Shown: positions 11,700 through 23,159, counted from the first letter of the stretch. The stretch is DNA of 64,000 nt from Chrysogorgia sp. JL179-B06 (GCA_035772405.1 JAYKKM010000415.1:1960501-2024500), one strand, 5' to 3'. Numbers and translations: made by a program. Notes: generated by a model from the sequence alone, not told the origin.

Positions 11700-12105
11700 A
11701 TCGATACTCATTTGCTATCGCTTGCCAAATGTCGCCGAATTCAATATTCTTAGTGGCTATCGCAACTTGTTGCCTTCTGTCGATCGCGGTTGCTCACATT
11801 CGCTATAGTATCGCATTGTGTATGTGGCCTAGTTCAGTCGCTAAATCTCGCTGCCAATTCATTCTTTGCTATCGCCGTGTGTTGCCTTCAGTCGCTAAAT
11901 CGCGCTGTTCATTTGCTATCACATTGCCATGAAATGTCACCTACTCACCTAATTAGATATCCATACTGAATTCGATATGCAGTAGCAATGGCCTTCAGTC
12001 ACTAAATCTTGCTGTTTCAGTTGCTGTTACATTACCAATGGCAACGTCTCCGAATTCAATATTCCTTTGTTATCGTAGTGTGTTACTGTCAGTCGCTAAT
12101 CTCCA
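11700..12105. repeat. Degenerate tandem repeat, CAGTCGCTAAAT family
   Basis: Variants of TTGCTATCGC, GTGTTGCCTTCAGTCG and CTAAATCTCGCTG recur in the same order about every 60-70 bp. The copies are diverged and no reading frame is conserved among them, so this is an old minisatellite rather than a gene. Confidence 0.5.
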
Positions 12106-12275
12106 TGTTCATGTTCCGAGCATGACGAACACATTCCGAGCATTGGACGACGAGCCCATTCCGAGCATTGGTACAACGAGTCCATTCTGAGCATGGGCAT
12201 GACGAGCCCATTCATAGCAGGTGACCAGACCTATATATGGTTCGACCAGACTGGAAGAGGTGCTTGGAGGCTGAG
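12106..12275. repeat. Left copy of a direct repeat flanking the recombinase fragment
   Basis: It consists of short units GACGAGCCCATTCCGAGCAT in variants, then CATGGGCATGACGAGCCCAT, then CCAGACTGGAAGAGGTGC and TTGGAGGCTGAGAAC. The same series returns at about 12724-12945. The last part overlaps the start of the recombinase reading frame, so that protein-coding stretch was partly duplicated as well. Confidence 0.65.
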
Positions 12276-12720
12276 AACGACGACGACGCCATGTTTTGGG
12301 CTGCTTCTTGCCTCGACTTCTTTGGGTTTCCGAGGTCTGGCGAATTTACAGTTTCATCAAGTTCATCCTCTGATTGCGACCGACGCCTCAGCGTCCAGGA
12401 CATCCAAGTCGACCAACTTAAGCGTCCAAAATACATGCTTGTCAAAATCAAGGCATCAAAAACCGATCAATTTCGCAAAGGCATTAGTAGTACGCATTAC
12501 CCTGCGCTTAGCGAGCGGTGAGATCAGTTCTTCGTTATCTCCATCTCCGCGGCAGCAAGTCAGGACCACTATATATTCATCAGAATGGACAGGCTCTCAC
12601 ACGCGCCACTTTGTCACGATGGCTTCAAACCACGGCTCACCGAGTCGGGTTTTCGGGCAGCTTCCACAGCCGCGCAAAAAGGGATCCCAGATCACTCCGA
12701 ACACGTTCAGAGCATGGGTT
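12237..12720 (+). pseudogene. Tyrosine recombinase fragment (DIRS- or Crypton-like), broken
   Basis: The frame from 12237 reads CLDFFGFPRSGEFTV, the first-arginine box of tyrosine recombinases of the DIRS/Crypton type, then KASKTDQFRKG. Similarity continues in another frame from about 12518 (RYLHLRG, SGPLYIHQNGQALTR) and in a third near 12640-12690 (FRAASTAAQKGIPDH, where the H-x-x-R box should be). It stops where the GAGCATG repeats begin, before the catalytic tyrosine. At least two frameshifts and the loss of the C terminus make it non-functional. It is assigned from motif order; DIRS and Crypton cannot be separated here. Confidence 0.65.
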
Positions 12721-12723
12721 CGA

Positions 12724-12945
12724 CGAGCCCATTCCGAGCATGACGAACACATTCCGAACATGGGGCGACGAGCCCATTCCGAGCATTGGTACGAGTCCAT
12801 GCCGGAATGGGAATGTTATACCCATGCTCGCCCGAGCATGGGCATGACGAGCCCATTCATACACGAAACGCGACCTCATTAATACACGAAACAACAGTAT
12901 ATGGTTCAACCAGACTAGAAGGGGTGCTTGGAGGCTGAGAACTCA
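12724..12945. repeat. Right copy of the direct repeat flanking the recombinase fragment
   Basis: It repeats the left copy (GACGAGCCCATTCCGAGCAT, CATGGGCATGACGAGCCCAT, TATATGGTTC, GGTGCTTGGAGGCTGAGAAC) with a short extra segment carrying an inverted CCATGCTCGCCCGAGCATGG palindrome. The two copies bracket about 450 bp of recombinase-derived sequence. Confidence 0.65.
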
Positions 12946-12959
12946 ACAGACATGAGTTC

Positions 12960-13690
12960 TCAGATTGGTTGGCTTTTGCCAAAACGTGAGCTTCCTCGAT
13001 GTTTCGGACGATGCGTGTGCGAATTCGATTCATTGTTCGGGGGAATGAGACTAACGTCTGGTGGGAGTCTGGGTTCCCGGCCGTAAAGTAAATAGAAGGG
13101 ACATTCGCCCGTTGTGCGATGGGGGCTGACACAATAGCCGAAAAGAATCGTTGGTATGTGCGTGTACCAGTCTTTCTGATCGCGACTTACGTACATCGAA
13201 ATCGACTGGCAAAGGGTATGGTTGAATCGTTCGACTATTCCATACGTTTGGGGATGATAAGCTGTGGTATTCACTTTCTTTGTGTTGAGCAGCGTGCAAA
13301 CCGAACGTACCAAAAAGAAAAGGAAATTGCGGCTGCGATCCGAAAGTAGCGTGCGTGGTGCACCATGGCGAGCGAGGATTTCATCAACGAGGAGGCGAGC
13401 GATAGTAGTAGCCTGCGTATCAGGTACGGCGAAGGCTTCTGGCCAACGAGTTAAGTATTCGGTGAATACGACGACATAGCGGTTTCCGGCATTCGAAGGG
13501 GAAGGGTCCAAGGCAATCGACAGCCACATGGTCAAAGGCGTTAACCGGAATTGGGGGAGGCGGTGCTTTGTGGCGGTTGCGAGGCGACTTTTTCATGGCA
13601 CAGGCGACGCAACTCTGGCACCAGCGTTGAATATCTCGAAACATGTTCCGCCAATAGTATCGTTTTCAAGCAAGAAAGTGCTGTTTTAGG
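12960..13690 (-). pseudogene. Retrotransposon integrase, frameshifted
   Basis: One frame (about 13644-13450) holds the C-x2-C half of the HHCC zinc finger (WCQSCVACAMKK) and the first catalytic Asp region (VAVDCLGPFPF). After a frameshift the core continues from 13535 to 12960: an HGAPRTLLSDRS block with the second Asp, and YHPQTYGIVERFNHTL with the catalytic Glu. These are the D,D-35-E hallmarks of retroviral-type integrases in Ty3/gypsy elements. The change of frame within the core makes the copy inactive. Confidence 0.8.
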
Positions 13691-13775
13691 TACGGGCGCT
13701 GGACTGTTGTAAAGCGCCATTGAGCTATAGGAAACGGCGCTATAGAAATAAATAATTATTATTATTAATTGTCTA
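13690..13775 (+). repeat. SINE/LINE-like 3' tail at the deletion junction
   Basis: TGTAAAGCGCCATTGAGC, then GAAACGGCGCTATAGAAATA and an (ATT)n run, matches the style of 3' tails ending in GCGCTATATAAATAA plus ATT repeats that are common in animal retroposons. It lies exactly between the protease and integrase parts of the gypsy remnant, where RT should be. Identification is by general pattern only. Confidence 0.45.
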
Positions 13776-15060
13776 GGTTGATTATCGATTGATAATGCGT
13801 TAAAAAGTCTGCACCAAGGATTATATCGTATGTTAAGTTTTCGACGATATACGCGTAGAAAGGGTAACTGGACGTTCCGATTTGAAATGATTGAGGCCAT
13901 CCCGACTATGGATACAGTTTCACCACTGACTGTCTTAATAAAATTAGTTAGGGATTTTTACGTTGATATTTACAGAGGAAGGCCATTCTCATAAAAATGA
14001 TTTTCAGATTTTCAGGGATTGGTGAGTTGGATGTTTTGTCAAACTTGGTAACCGTTTCCACAAGGAAGTACTTATTGTTCTGATAGCGGCACCAGATTAT
14101 GTATTTTTCTAATTTTTAGGTTTGAGATCGCCACCTGTGGGTTTGGCAACATACTGCGTCATTCGTATTGACAGGTAAAGAGATGTCGGTACCGTTTATC
14201 GAATTAAAAACAGGAATGTGAATATCTTTTAAATCCGGATGTAAAAACATTGCCATTTTTCGTGTCGCGGGTGTTAGTTTTTCTTCGAGATTGTTACCTG
14301 ACAAATCCGAGGACAAATCTACTAAATTATCGCAGACCGCGGAATATCAACTCTTCTAGGTTGTTCGAATAAAATTTTCTGTGTCACATTTTCGTCGACT
14401 TCTGCCAATATTTTTTCGCGCGGTGACGCGGTCACCTCTGAACAGTCCCCGTTTAACTTACTCTGTGGGGTTTCACATGTCGAAAATGCATTAACATCTA
14501 TCTCAGTTCTGTCACTTGAAATTTTGTCCTTGCACAACTTAGTTTCGGGTTTGGTTTCGCGGCTACGGATAATGCCTACAATGCCTACAAGGTCGGGATG
14601 AATAGAGTTGTGATCGTGGCATCGTGGAACATGTTTATCCTGAGGTTCCGGTTGCTAGTTAACTCATTGGCTTGGGTTTAATACTATCACAGGTTTTATT
14701 GAATGTTTTGAGACTTTTAGGCTTCGGAGGTGCCATAAAAAATTCGCTTCCTTATCGTCTCGACATAACGAAGCCGGAATTAGTTTCCCGACGGAGGTGC
14801 GTTATGAATTTCCCGTGCCTCGTTGGTTATAAAATGGAGTAGCGGTTGGCCTTAGGCCATGCGCATTCCGAAAATATCGCACTTATTACAAATTGGCAAC
14901 CCGTCTGTTGTGCGGCGGTTGCGAGTGGATGGTGACTGTGCCCGAATTAAAAGAGCGGTTTGCTGCCGGAGAAAAACGTGTTTGTCGACGGACCTTGACC
15001 ATGACACAGATTATATCGAAACCCTTGTTCGCAATGAGGTCATGGTTGGCACGTGGAGGT

Positions 15061-15393
15061 TCAGAAATATTTTGTTTCGAATGTGACTGATAAGCGGAGA
15101 GCGTGTGCGCTTGGCTTTGCTGCACAGTGGCTAAGGTTTTCAAACCTACACATGACACAGCGTTTTGGATGTCCTAAAATAACATGTATTTTTAAATCTG
15201 CGCGCAGTCCTTGAATAAAATTGTGCATGCCTTCGACATCGCTTAAACCCAAACGTTTATATACAGGCGGCGAATATCCTAAGCGTAATCCGACAGAGAT
15301 TCTGCTTCTCCCTGAGCCAAATAGATGCTGGATTGCTGAATTGACTTTTGAGAGCTTGAACGAGTTCGTCGTAAGACGCAATACTGGCGGCAT
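15061..15393 (-). pseudogene. Gag capsid-like fragment of the gypsy element
   Basis: The segment FIQGLRADLKIHVILGHP is typical of the C-terminal part of retrotransposon capsid proteins. Neighbouring frames at 15158-14886 and 15960-15745 continue similar low-complexity, gag-like sequence in other phases. There is no intact reading frame across the region. Confidence 0.5.
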
Positions 15394-15960
15394 TGCCGTG
15401 GAGGTACAGAGGGGTTGTTGGTTACATGGATTACAGGGTTACATGGATTACTGGGTTACGATTAAACGTAACGCGTTTTCGTTATTTTTATTTGGATCAC
15501 ATGAACTCATTTGGGTAACGGGGTTACTGTGCGAAAAAAAGATAGTCGTTTCCGAGGTTTAGCGAGACATGAATCAACAACCTACAGTGAGCATATCGCG
15601 TAAAATGACGTAAAAATAAATTTAAATCGTCATCATACTTCCCGAAAAAAGGTTTTGGATGCAGAAAGCTAGAACCTGACTGTGTCCAACCTCAGCACTC
15701 TCAAGAAATTTGTCTTGACCACTTTTCACGGCAACACGCACTGCCTATAACAATTGCGATAATTTGTCCATGGTTTGTTCGGTCACACTCATGGTTGAAT
15801 AGTCAACTGACTCGTCGAGGTTTAACTCAGGCGCGAGTTCCGCAGCAAAACGGCGGCGACTGCGTGTAATGGGTCCCGAAAATGACACGGTGGAATTAAA
15901 AATAATTTGATCGGACGGAGCACAATTATACGGCGAGCACGTTTGAAAGCAAAACAACAA

Positions 15961-16594
15961 GAAGACGTTAACACATAAGGAAAAGGAAAACCCAAAGAAA
16001 GGTGTCGCTCACTAAACGGGAATCTAATCAACATAGAAATTGTGGGAACTAAAGAACCCACAATTTGACAGGACTATCGTTCATTGCCAACTTCGAACCT
16101 TACAGAAAGGAAGCAGATGTCATGTACCTTAATTCTTGAAGAAACCAAGCTTCGACACCAGCGTTATCAGTCGGTTCACACTGTCAAGGTCGGAAATTTA
16201 GGTTCACCAACTTTACCACGATCGCGGTCTTCTTTGGCAAGCCACGCTGCTTGGGCCTGTCTCTTCATCAAAGTTTATGATTCGGTTGTGCCCGCATCCT
16301 CCACCAATGTTACAACGACCTTTTTGCTACTGCGCTAAACGGGATCGTTATTGGTCGTTAGGGTAGTTCAATAATGAGGAGACTACTCAGTAATATTAAT
16401 ATTGCAATTGATTTATTAAGCTCTGCTCTCTCGCAGTGTCTCTACCCGACTCTCTGGTTGACTTCGTTTTGCTGTCTTTTTGTGTAAGTGCTTTTGATGC
16501 GCGATCATCGTTTCTGTCAACACTTACTGATATAATATTAATACAGTTTTTACCGTCACACCTAGGTGACACAATTGATAATATCCAGAGTTCG
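15961..16594. other. Flank between gypsy remnant and foldback element, no gene
   Basis: No conserved motif on either strand. An LTR of the gypsy remnant could lie here, but I found no second copy of any segment within the window to support that. Confidence 0.35.
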
Positions 16595-16603
16595 TTAAGT
16601 CTT

Positions 16604-18726
16604 GGCATACTGTAAAACCCGGACTGAACTAAAAAATCTGTAAAACCCAGACTAAAAAATCTGTAAAACCCGGACAGTTGTTTTTAATAAACGGGGGGAT
16701 GTATATTGCCGGGGGGAAATTCGAAAAGACTAAACCCTGGTTTGAAAACTGACGTTTTATGTCAGCATGACGTGTCCAAGCTGCAGCATCGAGTAAGACT
16801 TCCTTCTGCGCAAAACACTCCGACAAAGAGAAGATTATTTACACCTCACTTTCCGACAAACGTTTAGCTTCAAGCTAAACGAGTAAAATTAAAAATATAA
16901 AAGCTGGCTTTAAAATCTTTAATATATAGTCTAACGGCGAGCATTGAAGGAATTATATATGAATATCTTTTTTTAGTTGTTTTAGAAACGGTACAGAATT
17001 AATACTGTCAAGGACACAAACATGAAACAGCCTATCAGAAAAAAAACGTTACTTCGCTACGTTGACCAGCATGATATAAATCACTACGATGCATTCCAAG
17101 CAGAAGCGCTGCGAAAGTAACGGACAGTTTCATGTTTCTTGCAATATCGCGAATTTCATTAATTTGCGCGCAAATCACCATCGGCTATACATACCTTTCA
17201 GTTGTATGGTTGTATATCATATTTTTCACGGTATTAACAAATTAGGTGTAAGATACTGTGATATCATACAACCCTAACGATGGATATGAAATATAATCAG
17301 ATAAATATAATTATGAAAGATCAATCCTTTTTACGCGCGTGATATAAATCGTTAGGTTTGTCGTCTTTGCAGAAAGTCAAAGGTAATGTTTAAAATTATT
17401 CTAAAAACGTTTTGTGTTCTTTCATAAAATATCATGGGATTTTCGTGCCCCGATTTTCGCAGTGTTTCTGCTTAGAGAGCATCCTAGCGATTTGGTCTGG
17501 AAAATGCGGGTAAAATGGAAAATGCGAGTAAATGACAAAACAAGCGAAAAATACGCAATAAATTCAACAACCAATAACAAACTTATGTTAAAGTTTGAGC
17601 CACCTCTCTTTCTTACCTAGTAAATAATGGTTGTGCTGCAAAGCCACAAGGTAGTAAGCGGAAGTCGCTTTAAAGGTTGTGCTCGCTTTACCGCCGCCAG
17701 ATAAAGATTGTTATCAAGCGGCTTGGCGGAAAACGCGGACACGAAAATGCGGGGCACGAAAATCCCATGATATTTCATGAAAGAACACAAAACGTTTTCA
17801 GAATAATTTTAAACATTACCTTTGACTTTCTTTTTTACGCGTAAAAAGGATTGATCTTTCATAATTATATTTATCTGATTATATTTCATATCCATCGTTA
17901 GGGTTGTATGATATCACAGTATCTTACACCTAATTTGTTAATACCGTAACAAATATGACATACAACCATTTCTATTAACTATGATACAACTGAAAGGTAT
18001 GTATAGCCGATGGTGATTTACGCGCAAATTAATGAAATTCGCGATATGGAAGAAACATGAAACTGTACGTTACTTTCGCAGCGCTTCTGCTTGGAAGGCA
18101 TCGTAGTGATTTATATCATGCTGGTCAACGTAACGAAGTAAAGTTTTTTTCTGATAGGCTGTTTCATGTTTGTGTCCTTGACAGTCTTCATTCTGTACCG
18201 TTTCTAAAACAACTAAAAAAAGATATTCATATATAATTCCTTCAATGCTCGCCGTTAGACTATATATTAAAGATTTAAAGCTAGCTTTTATGTTTTTAAT
18301 TTTACTCGTTTAGCTTGACGCTAAACGTTTGTCGGAAAGTGAGGTGTAAATAATCTTCTCTTTGTCGGAGTGTTTTGCGCAGAAGGAAGTCTTACTCGAC
18401 GCTGCAGCTTGGACACGTCATGCTGACATAAAACGTCAGTTTTCAAACCATGGTCAACGCGAAGTGGTCAGGGTTTAGTCTTTTTTATGTCATTGAAATT
18501 TTACCGCGGTTCGATTCCGTACAACTGTCAAGTGTAAACACAGTTTTTTAAGTCGAATAATATTAGTTTTATATTACTATATGCACCCCCCTGAATATTA
18601 ACAACACGAGGGTTTTATAGTATGTGGACTCCCCCCGGCAATATACATCCCCCCGTTCAATTAAAAACAACAGTCCGGGTTTTACAGATTTTTTAGTCCA
18701 GTCCAGTCTGGGTTTTACAGTATGCC
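16604..18726. mobile_element. 2.1-kb foldback transposon with about 850-bp inverted arms and 9-bp target duplication
   Basis: Termini GGCATACTGTAAAACCC and GGGTTTTACAGTATGCC are inverted repeats. The 9-bp word TTAAGTCTT sits directly outside both ends (16595-16603 and 18727-18735). The arms run about 16604-17465 and 17735-18726 and share long identical stretches, for example GAAGGAATTATATATGAATA in reverse complement on the right. The arms carry subterminal direct repeats of CTGTAAAACCC(G/A)GACT. The loop of about 270 bp has no coding frame of note. The right arm has an extra segment near 18480-18630. Nine-base duplications plus very long inverted repeats fit a non-autonomous Mutator-like (MULE) element. 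Confidence 0.85.
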
Positions 18727-18735
18727 TTAAGTCTT

Positions 18736-19340
18736 AGTGTCACACAGAAATGAAATCGATTAAATATTGACCGTTCAAAATAACCTGTTCAAAAAGCGTA
18801 CTCGGAACTTACCATTGGATTGTTATGCTGTGAAGTCAAGATCAAACAGGCATACTCCCAGAGTTTCATTGAAATTGTACCATCAAATATCATTGCTATT
18901 GTATATCATTTCAAAATTCCAGGTACTTTAAAAAAGATTTAATCAGTGTGAACTGGGAATTGAACCCAAAAACCCTGTTAGGCCTCCAAACCTGGACACA
19001 CCACTAAAAAAAGAAAAGTAGAAAACATAGTTAGTAATTAACTTGCCCTAATTGCCACATTAACAAGTTAACAACATATTACACAAACAATATTATAAAC
19101 TAGGTTTCTCAATCAGATTTATTTTATATCATTCACAAACCAGTGCCTGCAGTTTTACCTGTAAAAACAAAAAAAAAATGATTTAGTAATACCACGGTAA
19201 TCACATTCAATTAATGCGATAAGATTTCTCAATCAGATTTATTTTACATTATTTTGAGAAACTGGTTTAGAATTGGAATAATTATTTAAACAAGTTTGAA
19301 TTTATTTTACAATTTTTTCAGGTTATAAGGGAGTGGTCAT
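18736..19340. other. Non-coding with weak tRNA-like stretch
   Basis: At 18955-19000, read on the minus strand, TTGGGTTCAATTCCCAG forms a good T-arm (5-bp stem, 7-nt loop) with B-box spacing, but the upstream half is too short for a complete tRNA. It may be a tRNA-derived SINE remnant. ATTTCTCAATCAGATTTATTTTA also occurs twice, near 19107 and 19226. Confidence 0.35.
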
Positions 19341-20165
19341 TAATTATTGGGGGGGGGAGAGCCGGTAAATTTAGGGGGAGGGCAGCTAAGATACCCTTTG
19401 GGCTCCCATTTGGGGAAGGCCAACATTTTTTGGATCCACCTTGAATTTTTTGACAGTGTATTGAAAACTCCTGTGTCTAAGTTGATTCCAATGATGGAAC
19501 CTCGGATGGAACAACTTGACCGATTGGAAGGAAGCTATCTCAGGGGAGGGTTATAATTTTCTGGGCTGGTGTTTTGGGGAGGGCCAAGATTTTTTGGACC
19601 CAAATTTGAGGGAGGGCCAACATTTTTGGGCCCTCGTTAAGCAAATTGTTTGCCCAACATGCACTGGTGCACTCAGTTCCAAAAGGAGCCAAGATGTCAT
19701 TTGTTGTTTGGAAGAACAGTGGAGGGTTAACCATTCCAACATTGTGCAACCTCGTTCCCAGGGCATTTTGCCTCCACGGTGGAAGGTCGACGAAAATGGC
19801 CCTGGGATCGGCTGGTCACAACTCACATGACACCCAGAATATATGGGTCTACTTTGTTGACATGAATAATTGAGAAATATTCAATGCTCTTCAGAGTTGT
19901 TCATGTCAGCATTCATCGGCATAAAAACAGGTAACAAGCATAATAATCCACCATACCTCCATGGTTATCTCTTACAAAAGGTATGAATTAGGAAGCATAT
20001 ATCCAATTTAGCGAAAGCTATCACTTCTAATTTGCTGTAAAATTTGAAGACAGCATTCAGATTTAGATGAATAAATTATTCTCGGCTGAATTAATTGCGT
20101 TTTATGACAAGCCAATCGCATTATAGAATGGCCTTACGCCGTGGAGGCAAAATGCCCGGGATATA
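19341..20165. repeat. Repeat-derived block with inverted ends
   Basis: GGGAGGGCCAACATTTTTGG-like units recur at about 19415-19640. CCCAGGGCATTTTGCCTCCACGG at about 19757 is mirrored by CCGTGGAGGCAAAATGCCCGG at about 20139, giving a foldback of about 400 bp. Open frames here are only these repeats read through. Confidence 0.5.
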
Positions 20166-20562
20166 CATTGTGATAAAACCAATAACTGATACACAACAAT
20201 TCTTACAAGCATTTCAATTATGAATTGTTGAATTAATTCTTGCAACCCTTAGAGCAGCCATCACAATCCCTAAAAATAGGTACGCAATGCGCACATGCGT
20301 CTGCTTTTGAATGAAAATTTAAAATTGGATGAAGATTGGCGGAACTGGCGGAGGGGGCAATGGTGTTGCAACCTCCAATCACCCTACTGTCTTACTTTGC
20401 GTTACAAACTTTCTGATCAAAAACCTAATTAGATTCTTTAAAAACTCTCTAAATTTACGGCAATATTCTAGCATTGTCAGTCTCTTAGAAATATAAAAAA
20501 AAAGAAATTTCATATAAATTATCACATGAGCTTGGGGTGCTGTGGCTCTGCTGACGCAGACG

Positions 20563-20920
20563 CAAAAAGCCCAAGGTCCGAATATTTGATGAGCCGAAGA
20601 CCACAATGACAATATTTGGGCTTGAAAAACTCGTACAATTATAAACACACACACAAGACACATTTTCTCTTTATTTTTATAACTATTACAATATTAACTA
20701 TTACAACTTATATTGCAGAAAACTATATATCTGAAGATGAAATTGTGAAGAACGCAACCCTTAGAGCAGTCATCACAATCCCTAAAAAGCCGCCGAAGGC
20801 CGGAATATTTAACGAGCCGAAGACCATTAATATTTGCGCTTAAACTCGATACAATTAAACACACAGACACATTTTTTCTTTATTTTTATAACTATCACAA
20901 TATTAACTATTACAACTTAG
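20563..20920. repeat. Tandem duplication of a segment of about 140 bp
   Basis: The copy at about 20563-20712 (GAGCCGAAGACCA, then ATATTTG, ACACATTTT, CTTTATTTTTATAACTAT and ACAATATTAACTATTACAAC) recurs at about 20785-20920. Upstream pieces (GCAACCCTTAGAGCAG, CATCACAATCCCTAAAAA) also occur twice, near 20244 and 20754, so a larger unit was duplicated. Non-coding. Confidence 0.6.
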
Positions 20921-21059
20921 CCGTATAACCCTTAAAACTGAACGATGGCGGCGTTGTGAACACTCAAATAAATTTCACTGCCGCCCTCCACAAAATGTTA
21001 CAACCTTTCGATATATTTTACAATACTTTCACAATTTATTAGTTTGACTGTAATTTGCT

Positions 21060-21150
21060 GAAGCCCCGCGCCTTTTGGGGGCGCCCGCGCTTTTTAGGGC
21101 CCCCTCGCGTTTTAGGGCCCCCTCGCTTTTTGGGGGGGCCCCTCGGAATA
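21060..21150. repeat. GC-rich short tandem repeat
   Basis: Units of CGCGCTTTTTAGGGCCCCCT type repeat about four times in an otherwise AT-rich background. No gene. Confidence 0.5.
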
Positions 21151-21449
21151 ATTTGATACCTTAATAGTTAATGTTCAGGAAATCATTAAACCTTATAAGT
21201 TCTTATATTTAGCTAACATTCCAGAAATGTCCTAGTTGCATGTAGTTCTAAAAACCTGGACTATCAACATATTTTACTTTGAAATAACAATGTAAAACAA
21301 GTATCTAGAACCAGGTGTGATATATCTTAACCTTGCATTGGTAATACAAAACTGTATACCTGTTGGACCTAGGGTGTGGGCAGGACACTCCCAAAAAAAT
21401 AACACAATTAACAATACCAAAGGTCAGATGATAAATTAAGCCATCATTG

Positions 21450-22114
21450 TTAAAGAGTGAGTGTCAGGGTAGTGCTTTGCGCGCTTGTGTTTTTGTTTTC
21501 ATACGAATTGATTGCAGTGCATCGCATTGTTTGAACTATAATTTGCATGTGAACTCTAGATTTATTTGGAAATGTTGAAATTCGAGTCCGATCCTGACTT
21601 CGGGGCGTTATAAAGTTAATGTTCAAGACGATTTGAACAGTTGCGGTTCGCTTGTTTGTGAACCACTGCGGGCCGCGCGCAACGCTGTTTCTGACGAACA
21701 AGCTGGCCCGGATGGCTTTAGTTCCTGAATCTTTGCAAATTCAAATGAACAAAACATCAGAAGAAACAAAATATATTTATTTACTAGTTACTCATCAAAC
21801 ACTTCCATTCGCAAACTTATTCGCGCTGTTTCAGCAGCATAACCCGGCCTTCCACGCTTCGGAGGCGAAGCGCTCGTAGCAGCTTCTAGGTATCGAAAAG
21901 ATTACTATAGTAAATGATCAATTTTACGAAAAATATAACAATAATTGATCACTCAGGTATATTTACTTCTTAGAAAACTTGAAGATGGATAATTTATAAG
22001 AAGGATTGATCAAATATCGACGGATTCGTTTGTGAACTGAAATAGGCGTCCCATAAAATGGCCGCCAAGAAGAAAACAAGCGCGCAAAGCACTACCCTGA
22101 CACTCACTCTTTAA
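21450..22114. mobile_element. MITE of about 660 bp with TTAA target duplication
   Basis: TTAA at 21450-21453 and 22111-22114 flanks inverted ends AGAGTGAGTGTCAGGGTAGT and ACTACCCTGACACTCACTCT. The terminal repeats extend about 36 bp into GCTTTGCGCGCTTGT. The interior has no transposase motif. TTAA duplication points to a piggyBac-type mobilising enzyme, although other TTAA-targeting superfamilies exist. Confidence 0.75.
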
Positions 22115-23159
22115 GCACTACAGCTCTTTACATGATAGCATAACTTATTAAATAACCTACCATCCTGGTGGCAACCAACTAATTATTTAAAGAAACACTT
22201 TCCAAGCACATCACAAGGAAATGAACCACTACCTTCAGTAACTTGGCCAGTATTGTTCCTGTTATCCTAAGTATTACACCATAAGCTGTCTACACTTTCT
22301 AACCTAGCTGATCTCTAAAATGTTTTAACACACCTGAAGTCCAAATTGAGAAATGAAGCAATGTGTCCCTTTGAAGCTGCTCTTGGGTGTCCAGAGATGC
22401 CAATACCTGTACCTATATTATCTAATTTTCAAGATTCTTATTCTGCATGCAAGCTTGCCTCAGTTTGCTAACTGCTTCCTAAATTAAATCATGCAGGCTA
22501 TGTAGCAACATAAGTTTGCAATCAGTGTCTCAGTTAGTAGCAGCTGACTGTAAAGTAATTAAGAATCCTATGATAAGCTTCTCTAGAATAGCTCTTTTTT
22601 GTAAGTGCTGTACTGCTTATCCAAGTCAGTGGCACAGAAAACAAATCCTTCTTATTATACTAAACTCATCTTATTTTTAGCTATAAATATAATTTAGCTA
22701 ATAAGTTCTCACCTGTTTCCACCAAGTCCACCATTCCATTGGTTCCCATAGACAATGGGTACAATTATACCCAGTTAACTATCTCAAGAAAAGGTATATC
22801 AAGGATTGATATATATTTTCTTGTCCTTCCTAACTGATCTACATCGCATCTTCTCTATAAACCCAACCTTCTAACTTAAGGCCACCAGGATTCTAACCGT
22901 AACTTCACTCCAGTTTGCCTCCAGTAGACTAAGAGTAATCCATTAACACCAACATGTACAGTATATCCATTTGAATCCAATAAAAATCCAATCCAGTGTT
23001 GTCTAGTAATCCATAATATCACAGTGTTGTCTATAGTAATCCATAATATCCCAATGTTGTCTGTATTGTATAATCCATGTCCCAGTAATTGTCTATAGTA
23101 ATCCATAATATCCCTGCATTGCATTTGCACTCCATAATATTACACTCCATGTTATTATG
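22115..23159. repeat. Non-coding stretch with a 36-46 bp tandem repeat
   Basis: At about 22985-23115 the words TAATCCATAATATC and TTGTCTATAGTAATCC alternate in imperfect tandem copies. The remainder (22115-22980) is AT-rich with nothing recognisable. Confidence 0.5.

Larger units (their letters stand above)
12960..15960 (-). mobile_element. Decayed Ty3/gypsy-type LTR retrotransposon, reverse transcriptase missing
   Basis: Reading on the minus strand from right to left: a gag N-terminal-like segment (about 15960-15745), a capsid-like segment with FIQGLRADLK (about 15393-15061), linker frames, a retropepsin C-terminal motif (YDIILGADFL, about 13830-13800), then directly an integrase zinc finger and core (13690-12960). 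The RT and RNase H that should lie between protease and integrase are absent. Several frameshifts are present. No clear LTRs were found, so the outer limits are approximate. Confidence 0.7.

Noticed and set aside
18940..19005. tRNA candidate on the minus strand
   Set aside because: The T-arm is good (TTGGGTTCAATTCCCAG) and five of seven acceptor pairs form, but the body is about 20 nt too short and no D-arm or anticodon arm is convincing.
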